Of a stretch of 56,258 bases of DNA, positions 48,455-54,185 are shown in pieces. The position numbers and the translations under genes are program-made. The notes beneath the pieces were generated by a model that saw only the letters and a list, made by a program, of their open reading frames with translations, was not told the origin of the DNA and ran no database searches. Position 1 is the first letter of the stretch, and each line of letters opens with the position of its first letter. Source of the DNA: a virus; IMG/VR virus record IMGVR_UViG_3300010430_000048, positions 1 to 56,258 of that record; one strand, 5' to 3'.

Positions 48455-49021
48455 TTATTTTTCAAATTCATTATAACGCTCTAATGCTTTATTAGTTTCT
48501 TCTAAGTTTGCATCATACAAATGAGCTACTCTATATTTGTTTTTCATAACTACATATTTTGTCCAATTACCGGGATAATCTTTAGCAACAGTTCTTTTAA
48601 AATCTCTACAAGCAACAAATCTCCATAGCTCTCTATTTTTAAATCTATATTTAGTAGAATAATTTGTATAAAATATTTTACCTAAATTACCATCTGTTTC
48701 CCAATTCTTATTTTGTAAAACTTTACCATACTCTTTTGACAATGCATAATTTGTATTTACAGATTTAGAAGCTTTACATGTTCCTATAAACATATAACCT
48801 AATGAATCAGGTAACTCAACTCCATCTCTATTTTCAATTACTGCTTTCCACAAATTAGTATTATATAGCTTTATTATCTTTTTTAATTTAACGTTATCTA
48901 TGTCTGAGTATAAAGGTTTTTTATCTTTAAACTCTTTTATTGTTTGCTCATTTAATAGCCCAAGTCTTTTTTCTCTATATCTTGGAGCATTTAAATCAGG
49001 TTTTTTAAAATTGTTGATCAT
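48455..49021 (-). CDS. Conserved hypothetical protein near tail genes (188 aa)
   Basis: A 188-residue basic protein with NVKLKKIIKLYNTNLWKAVI, then DGVELPDSLGYMFIGTCK and ELWRFVACRDFKRTVAKDYP. The ELPDSLGYMFIGT phrase is one I associate with a conserved, uncharacterised protein coded beside the tail genes of crAss-like phages. No enzyme motif, signal or membrane segment is visible; the abundance of Lys/Arg/Tyr/Trp could mean nucleic-acid contact. It follows a terminator and a promoter-like motif, so it is the first gene of the ring-muzzle transcript, with the 224-residue gene 5 bp behind. Function unknown. Confidence 0.6.
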   Translation of the reverse strand: MINNFKKPDLNAPRYREKRLGLLNEQTIKEFKDKKPLYSDIDNVKLKKIIKLYNTNLWKAVIENRDGVELPDSLGYMFIGTCKASKSVNTNYALSKEYGKVLQNKNWETDGNLGKIFYTNYSTKYRFKNRELWRFVACRDFKRTVAKDYPGNWTKYVVMKNKYRVAHLYDANLEETNKALERYNEFEK

Positions 49022-49033
49022 ATAGTTATATTT

Positions 49034-49045
49034 ATAATTTACAAA
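49034..49045 (-). promoter_or_regulatory. Promoter-like motif variant TTTGTAAATTAT
   Basis: The minus strand reads TTTGTAAATTAT, starting inside the U-run of the terminator at 49043-49078 and ending 12 bp before the ATG at 49021. It would restart transcription for the ring, muzzle and cell-wall genes. Inferred from similarity to the six other copies. Confidence 0.38.
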
Positions 49046-49078
49046 AAAAACCCCACTTTATGAAATTAAAAGTAAGGT
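49043..49078 (-). terminator. Intrinsic terminator after the phosphoesterase gene
   Basis: On the minus strand ACCTTACTTT pairs with AAAGTGGGGT (10 bp, two G-U pairs) around a 9-base loop, followed by eight T. It starts 3 bp after the stop codon of the metallophosphoesterase gene. Confidence 0.75.
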
Positions 49079-49080
49079 CT

Positions 49081-50304
49081 TTATAATGCTTGGTAAGTTA
49101 ATTCACATATATTACCCATTGTAGGATGCTGAAGTTCTAGTTTACCTGATCTTCTATTACCTACATATTTATTACTATAATGATAATAATCAGTTTTTCC
49201 TAAGCTGGGTAAAGTCTTTTCTATAAACCCTGCTGTTTCATTAGATGTCATATACTCCACTTTTCTATCAGTATGTATATGACCTTTAAATAATGTTCTA
49301 TTTGTTGTAGCACCCCATTGTTTTGGATATTCAGATGCATAAATCAATGGGTTGTTTTTACTGCGTTTATCTCCATGTTCAAATGCATTAAAGTTATTAT
49401 GCCATACATGAACCTTTCTTTCTTCATATTTAGTATCCCAAACTATTTCATCACTAACAATAGATTTAGATAGTGCATGTACTAAATGGTAAGATGATAA
49501 TCTATCATGATTACCGGGTACATATACAATTACTAATTCTTTACAAAATGCTTTAATATAATTTATTGCCCAATGCATAGCATCAAATGCTTGCACATAA
49601 GCCTCTGTAGCACTCATACAGTTGTCTAAAGGTGTGCCGCTAGTAGTAGACCCTGAAAAAGTATCCATGTTGATTAGATCACCTCCTACAACAAAATACA
49701 TCCTTTCTATATAATTTACAGGAGCTGCTCTTTCTATTAAGTTAATGATTGTATCTTCAAAATCTTTATCTATAGTTTCATTACCTTGTTTACCAAAATG
49801 AATATCTTGTAATGATATTACTCCACAGACCGGGTCATTGGTTGCAAGCTTTTTTAAACTTACTTTTGGTAATTTATATTTTTTAGGTTTCCAATTTTCT
49901 AAAAGATTTTTAAATAGTTTTTCTTCAGAGTTTTTAATTTGAGATACTAATGCAGATACTCTCCAATGATCACCCATTTGTTTATTCCAATATTGAGATA
50001 GCTTCCATTTATCAGTGTCTATTTTTAATAACTCAATTATTTCTTCTGCACTCTTGGGTTCATGATCAAAGGTTCCTGATATCTTACCTTCTCCTTTTTC
50101 TAGATCAATTGACTCAACCAACTGTGCATTCTCTGCTGCTTTGCTAAAAAACAATGATTTCTTCTTTTTAATCTTTCTATCTGCTAAAACTTCTTTTTTA
50201 ATTTTTTTGTATTGTGTTTCTGTTATGTTTAATTTTGCTGCACAATACGCTGGATGTTTTTTCCACTTAAGGGTCTCAATTACTTTTTGCTTTAAATTGC
50301 TCAT
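49081..50304 (-). CDS. Calcineurin-like metallophosphoesterase (407 aa)
   Basis: All five signature motifs of the two-metal phosphoesterase fold are present: Asp167-x-His169 (LQDIHF), Gly208-Asp209 (VGGDLIN), Gly-Asn265-His266-Asp267 (VPGNHDRL), His310 (FEHGDK) and Gly-His342-x-His344 (KGHIHTD). The first 150 residues form a separate, Lys-rich part, and the opening residues (KWKKHPAYCAAKLNITETQY) look like a helix-turn-helix. Such enzymes cut phosphomonoesters, phosphodiesters or nucleic acids; the substrate cannot be read from sequence. It lies among virion genes yet is bounded by its own upstream and downstream terminators, so it seems to be a separate transcription unit. A DNA-acting nuclease or phosphatase role is plausible given the N-terminal part. 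Confidence 0.9.
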   Translation of the reverse strand: MSNLKQKVIETLKWKKHPAYCAAKLNITETQYKKIKKEVLADRKIKKKKSLFFSKAAENAQLVESIDLEKGEGKISGTFDHEPKSAEEIIELLKIDTDKWKLSQYWNKQMGDHWRVSALVSQIKNSEEKLFKNLLENWKPKKYKLPKVSLKKLATNDPVCGVISLQDIHFGKQGNETIDKDFEDTIINLIERAAPVNYIERMYFVVGGDLINMDTFSGSTTSGTPLDNCMSATEAYVQAFDAMHWAINYIKAFCKELVIVYVPGNHDRLSSYHLVHALSKSIVSDEIVWDTKYEERKVHVWHNNFNAFEHGDKRSKNNPLIYASEYPKQWGATTNRTLFKGHIHTDRKVEYMTSNETAGFIEKTLPSLGKTDYYHYSNKYVGNRRSGKLELQHPTMGNICELTYQAL

Positions 50305-50337
50305 AATGTTTTATTAAATTTTTGGGATAAAGATACT

Positions 50338-50372
50338 AAAAAAAAAGAGACCGGGATAATACCCGGCCTCTC
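50338..50372 (-). terminator. Strong intrinsic terminator
   Basis: On the minus strand AGAGGCCGGG pairs with CCCGGTCTCT (10 bp, one G-U) around loop TATTAT, followed by nine T. It lies about 50 bp after the end of the Cys-rich gene at 50421 and before the phosphoesterase gene. It is the most GC-rich stem in the window. Confidence 0.88.
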
Positions 50373-50420
50373 CCAACGTTTGCAGTAGAAAACCAACAAA
50401 CCACTACTTGCTGTTGTTTT

Positions 50421-50978
50421 TTATGATGCCAGAGTAGAAAATAAAATTTCTATTGGTTTACATCCTGTATTACCAACATCTACAACTTTTACCTTGTATG
50501 CTGTACTAGCTATCAAATTTGTTATTTTAAAATTATTTATTGAAGTTACTATTGGTGTAGGATTTTGAAGAGCCCAACCTGATGGTGCAACTTGTGTATC
50601 TATAAAGACATTTAAACCTAAGCTTGAACTCCATATACCATCCCATAATACTTCTGCAGTAGAACTTGTTATTACTCCAGCATATACATTGTACGGATCA
50701 TGTTGAACATCATTAGATGTACAAGCACCCAATCCATTTACTAGTATCATAGAAAACTTTTGTATAATAGAATCTAGTCTTTCACCAGAAGTTATAACTA
50801 TTTGACTACCAGGATCACCTATGGTAAATGATGTACCACAATAGCTTACACATGATGCACATTGAATGTCATCACATCTTTCACTACCTACACTGCAATC
50901 AGTATAAGTACAAGCATTTGTTAAAGCTGTGTCAGCACAACCACATTTACTACTACATTTTGTACAATTACATGCCAT
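50421..50978 (-). CDS. Cys-rich, FN3-like virion protein (185 aa)
   Basis: The N-terminus MACNCTKCSSKCGCAD holds five Cys in 12 residues; more follow in CDDIQCASCVSYCG (about 35-48), giving a dense Cys module that may bind metal or form disulfides. A domain with fibronectin-type-III character covers about residues 95-185 (TSSTAEVLWDGI, then ITNLIASTAYKVKVVDVG). CDDIQ-x3-CVSY resembles CDNIS-x2-CVIW at the start of the neighbouring 741-residue gene, so the two share an N-terminal module. FN3 domains are common surface-adhesion parts of phage virions. The gene lies 17 bp downstream of that gene and before a strong terminator. Fibre or neck adhesin role inferred. Confidence 0.65.
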   Translation of the reverse strand: MACNCTKCSSKCGCADTALTNACTYTDCSVGSERCDDIQCASCVSYCGTSFTIGDPGSQIVITSGERLDSIIQKFSMILVNGLGACTSNDVQHDPYNVYAGVITSSTAEVLWDGIWSSSLGLNVFIDTQVAPSGWALQNPTPIVTSINNFKITNLIASTAYKVKVVDVGNTGCKPIEILFSTLAS

Positions 50979-50995
50979 TTTTTTTATTTTTTATT

Positions 50996-53221
50996 TTATG
51001 AACAACCAGCTATAATTTCACCACTAATTGTTGTTGCGTCAGCTGAAGCATTCCAATTTCCTCCAGTTTGTGTTGCTAATTCTCTCCATGGATATAAAGG
51101 TGTTACGCTTCCTCCTGTAATGCTAGTTCCAGGTCCACATACAAAATACTTAATTCCATTTAAGTTTGCATAAGTAATCATTGATTGTATACCTGCCCAA
51201 ACTGTATTATTAAAGCTATCACCTGTACCTCCTGGTAATTTGTCTGTTATAATAATAACATATTTGGCAATACCTGCTCTAAATGATCCAGTTAAATTAC
51301 TTGTTGTAACAAGTTGAGCAGCGTAATCTGTTGGTTCAGGTGTTCCTGCTCCATTACCTAATTGAACACATGTACCATCTACACCTCCATTTAATTTATC
51401 TAACTCTGCTGTGAAACTTGCTCCATTATTATTTTGGAACATTTCCCATGCAGTAATATATTGTGTTACATTACTAGTTCCTACGTTTACTATTTTTTGA
51501 GCAGTTGGTAAACCTGTATAATCTACACAAGATGCATATGTAGGTGCACTACCACCAGTTGAATAATATTCATCTGCTGTTACTAATGATAATCTATAAT
51601 CATTTGCACCAGATAATGTTGATATAGTTGAAACTAAATTAGATACACCTGATTTAACACTGTCAATTATACCACCCATAGATCCTGTATAATCTATAAC
51701 AAATGATACATCCATTCCTTCACTACATGGTGCTGCACCTGTTTGAGTAGTAATAGGTGTTGAAGCACAAACTTCTGTAGCTCCTTGATATTGTGTTGTT
51801 ATTCTAACATTATATGATGTATCAGGAATTAAGCCTGTAAATGTTACTGTTGGAGTTGGACCTGGATTAGTAATTGTTTGTGTTGCTACAACTGTTGTTC
51901 CTGATGCATTTAATACATCTACTACATATACTGCAGTAGTTCCTAAGTTTTGAGTAAAGCCTACTGTAAATCCATCTGATACCACTGCTGAAATTTGTAT
52001 GTTACCTGGACAAGGTACAAATCCTGTCACTACTGAAGAAAGTCTAGTTTCACATGTATCTGTACCATTTGTTACAGAATAATCAATAGTGATAGATAAA
52101 TCTTGAGCTGTTACTAATGCCCCAGTTTGAAAATCAAAACCTGCAGGTACATTTTGTAAACTAGAAACACTCACTGTGTTTGATAATGATAATCCATTTA
52201 CATCAGTTAATGTTATTACACTACTACCTGAACTATCATTAAATCCAGCAGGAATACTTGAGCTTGTAAAATTAAAATTAATTGCATCAATTAATCCAGT
52301 TGATATATCATATTGACTTGCCTGTGTTGATCCAAATACAACTGAATCACATCCGCCTGGACAACAATTTGTTTGTATAGATTGAATAGCAGAATACATA
52401 TCATCTATAACAATCCAAGCATTTTGCACAGATTGTGCTAAAGTTGGTGCTGGGTTTTGCCATCCACCTATTGAACCATAAGATACTGCTGAGTCAGATA
52501 ATGAAATACTTGAACCAGTTATAGATGATTGACCTATAGCATTATTAATTAATGCTGCTGTTCCTACTGCATCTCTTAAAGTACAAAAAGCACTTTCAAG
52601 TGCTAATACTACTACTGATACATTTGTTAATACTCCTACTGTACTTACGCAAGTTGGAACAATTTGAACTTCTGCTACTGTTCCTGAACATGGTAATACA
52701 CATGTTTCTAAAATATCTAATCTTGTATTATAACTTGTAAGAGTAGAATTAATTACATTAATACTTGATAAATTAGTACAAACTTGTTGAGCTATTAAAG
52801 AAGCAAATAAATCTAAACGTAATTCTGTTACTGGGTTACCATTAGCATCATTATACTGCAAACATGCAGGTAATATCATTATTGGTAGTTCATCTTCTAT
52901 TTGTTTTTTAGAAGGGCCAGGACCTCCATCTGCGTTAACACAGATCTGAGTTACCATAGCCTGTAATACAGGAACTATCTCTGTAGGAGTTACACCTGGT
53001 ATATTTAAACAACTTAAATCTAGTCCTGTTAAATTTGGATTTGCTGTAACACCATCAGTAATAAGATCACATACCTTTGTGGCCAATTTTGCTGTTACTT
53101 CACTAATTGTATCACCATTGCATATATCTATGCATGCAATGTCTGGACCCTGCCATATAACGCAATTAGATGATATATTGTCACAACCATTAGTTGTGCC
53201 ACCTGAGTTTGTTGGAATCAT
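50996..53221 (-). CDS. Cys-rich fibre/adhesin with FN3 and vWA domains (741 aa)
   Basis: The N-terminal Cys module (CDNISSNCVIWQGPDIACID, then ICNGDTISEV) resembles that of the 185-residue gene. Cys-rich helical repeats run to about residue 240, followed by beta-rich sequence. A fibronectin-III-like domain lies at about 403-495 (IQISAVVSDGFTVGFTQN, later LIPDTSYNVRITTQY). A von Willebrand A domain fills the C-terminus from about 505, with MIDAS residues Asp510-x-Thr512-x-Ser514 (VIDYTGSMGG) and ITDKLPGG. These domains fit an exposed adhesin that binds a host-surface ligand via a metal ion. No membrane segment is present. It has a promoter-like motif and a hairpin upstream. Receptor binding is inferred. 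Confidence 0.72.
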   Translation of the reverse strand: MIPTNSGGTTNGCDNISSNCVIWQGPDIACIDICNGDTISEVTAKLATKVCDLITDGVTANPNLTGLDLSCLNIPGVTPTEIVPVLQAMVTQICVNADGGPGPSKKQIEDELPIMILPACLQYNDANGNPVTELRLDLFASLIAQQVCTNLSSINVINSTLTSYNTRLDILETCVLPCSGTVAEVQIVPTCVSTVGVLTNVSVVVLALESAFCTLRDAVGTAALINNAIGQSSITGSSISLSDSAVSYGSIGGWQNPAPTLAQSVQNAWIVIDDMYSAIQSIQTNCCPGGCDSVVFGSTQASQYDISTGLIDAINFNFTSSSIPAGFNDSSGSSVITLTDVNGLSLSNTVSVSSLQNVPAGFDFQTGALVTAQDLSITIDYSVTNGTDTCETRLSSVVTGFVPCPGNIQISAVVSDGFTVGFTQNLGTTAVYVVDVLNASGTTVVATQTITNPGPTPTVTFTGLIPDTSYNVRITTQYQGATEVCASTPITTQTGAAPCSEGMDVSFVIDYTGSMGGIIDSVKSGVSNLVSTISTLSGANDYRLSLVTADEYYSTGGSAPTYASCVDYTGLPTAQKIVNVGTSNVTQYITAWEMFQNNNGASFTAELDKLNGGVDGTCVQLGNGAGTPEPTDYAAQLVTTSNLTGSFRAGIAKYVIIITDKLPGGTGDSFNNTVWAGIQSMITYANLNGIKYFVCGPGTSITGGSVTPLYPWRELATQTGGNWNASADATTISGEIIAGCS

Positions 53222-53271
53222 ATTAATGTTATTTTATCTAATGTAATATTCTCTTATGAACTATATACATT

Positions 53272-53284
53272 AATAATATACAAA
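53272..53284 (-). promoter_or_regulatory. Promoter-like motif TTTGTATATTATT
   Basis: The minus strand reads TTTGTATATTATT about 50 bp upstream of the 741-residue gene, directly after a long AT-rich hairpin. It is the cleanest copy of the motif repeated in front of minus-strand genes. TATAGTTC follows 15 bp downstream and could be a poor -7 element. Promoter function inferred. Confidence 0.45.
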
Positions 53285-53327
53285 ATTTTTTAAAACCAAA
53301 CAAGTATTGCTGGTTTTAAAAAATTTT
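53282..53327 (-). terminator. Perfect 17-bp AT-rich inverted repeat, likely terminator
   Basis: AAAATTTTTTAAAACCA (53282-53298) is the exact reverse complement of TGGTTTTAAAAAATTTT (53311-53327), with a 12-base spacer. It sits 25 bp after the stop of the 86-residue gene. Being symmetric and U-rich, it may stop transcription in either direction, or may be a protein-binding site, as its edge overlaps the promoter-like motif. Confidence 0.6.
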
Positions 53328-53351
53328 ACATTAACAAATATGAAAAGGGAA

Positions 53352-53612
53352 TTATACTGCTGCTAAAGGAGCTTCTTGTTTAATTTCTGATACAGTACCG
53401 TCTTCTAAACTAATATTTACATTACCGTACTTTTTTTCTAATTTACCAGTTTCAACTTTCCAATCTTCCTGTAACTTTACATGAGTTGTAGTTAGTTGAT
53501 TTTGTACAACAGCTGCATTACCTAAATTCATAATTACAGTATTGATTTTTTCTTGAAGAGCTTTAATGCTTTCAAGCTCTTTTGCAGTTATTTTTTTTGC
53601 TTTTTTAGCCAT
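53352..53612 (-). CDS. Coiled-coil small protein (86 aa)
   Basis: An 86-residue protein starting MAKKAKKITAKELESIKALQ; residues about 10-60 are predicted from heptad-like spacing to form a coiled coil (ELESIKALQEKINTVIMNLG), followed by LEKKYGNVNISLEDGTV. This order (helical coil, KYGxxNIxLxDG end) is familiar from small conserved proteins of phages infecting Bacteroidota and marine bacteria; the function is unknown. It has its own candidate promoter with -33 and -7 elements upstream and a hairpin downstream, so it may be expressed separately. Scaffold or chaperone roles are possible but not shown. Confidence 0.65.
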   Translation of the reverse strand: MAKKAKKITAKELESIKALQEKINTVIMNLGNAAVVQNQLTTTHVKLQEDWKVETGKLEKKYGNVNISLEDGTVSEIKQEAPLAAV

Positions 53613-53644
53613 CTTAATATTTGGTTTTAATAATTATTATAAAG

Positions 53645-53674
53645 CAAAGATAATTAAAAATAAATAATTACCAA
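53645..53674 (-). promoter_or_regulatory. Bacteroidota-type promoter (TTGG ... TATCTTTG)
   Basis: On the minus strand TTGG (53671-53674) and TATCTTTG (53645-53652) are separated by 18 bp, close to the -33 TTTG / -7 TAnnTTTG promoter of Bacteroidota. It is about 33 bp upstream of the 86-aa gene start, and the -33 part overlaps the last codons of the 165-aa gene. Confidence 0.6.
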
Positions 53675-54165
53675 GGGAGATCAGTAATTATTTTATATTC
53701 AGGCATAAGTTCTTTATTAATTATTTCTTTCATACCCTCTATATATGTTGGTCTAACATTAGATAGAAGTAACTGTATAATGTCATTTCTTTTAATTGAC
53801 CTATAATCTTTAAGTCTAACTACATTATCTAAATCATGAGGAACTATATATGTTCCGTTTACAGAATATGAACCTGATTTATAATTTAACTTCTGAGATT
53901 TAGGTATAACCATAGTACCTTTATACTCAAATACAATCCGCTCTAATAAATTATTAACATCTACTTCAACAGATTCTATATGAAAACTATATCTGATATA
54001 AGGTTTTTCTTTTTTCCTCAATTCTTTTTGCTTTGATTCAGCTTCACGTTTAAGTTTGAGTATGCTTTCTTGAGATGGCTTTCTTATTGCTCTAGGTTTT
54101 TTTACTTTTATAGTATCAACCTTTTTAGCTACTACCTTCTTTTTAGTTGTTTTTTTCTTTTTCAT
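53668..54165 (-). CDS. Lysine-rich hypothetical protein (165 aa)
   Basis: The first 55 residues are extremely basic (MKKKKTTKKKVVAKKVDTIK, then RAIRKPSQES and helical KLKREAESKQKELRKKEKPY). A globular C-terminal part follows, with beta sequence (YSFHIESVEVDVNNLLERIV, GTYIVPHDLDNVVRLKD) and terminal helices ending KIITDLPW. The family was not recognised. The histone-like tail suggests DNA or RNA contact, perhaps in the packaged genome; this is inference only. It lies 20 bp downstream of the collagen-like fibre gene, and its end carries the -33 element for the next gene. Confidence 0.6.
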   Translation of the reverse strand: MKKKKTTKKKVVAKKVDTIKVKKPRAIRKPSQESILKLKREAESKQKELRKKEKPYIRYSFHIESVEVDVNNLLERIVFEYKGTMVIPKSQKLNYKSGSYSVNGTYIVPHDLDNVVRLKDYRSIKRNDIIQLLLSNVRPTYIEGMKEIINKELMPEYKIITDLPW

Positions 54166-54185
54166 AATAATGGTTTTATAAATTA

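Noticed and set aside
50328-50335. TATCTTTA as a -7 box for the phosphoesterase gene
   Set aside because: The last base departs from TAnnTTTG and the place of a -33 element is taken by the terminator hairpin, so support is too weak for a feature.
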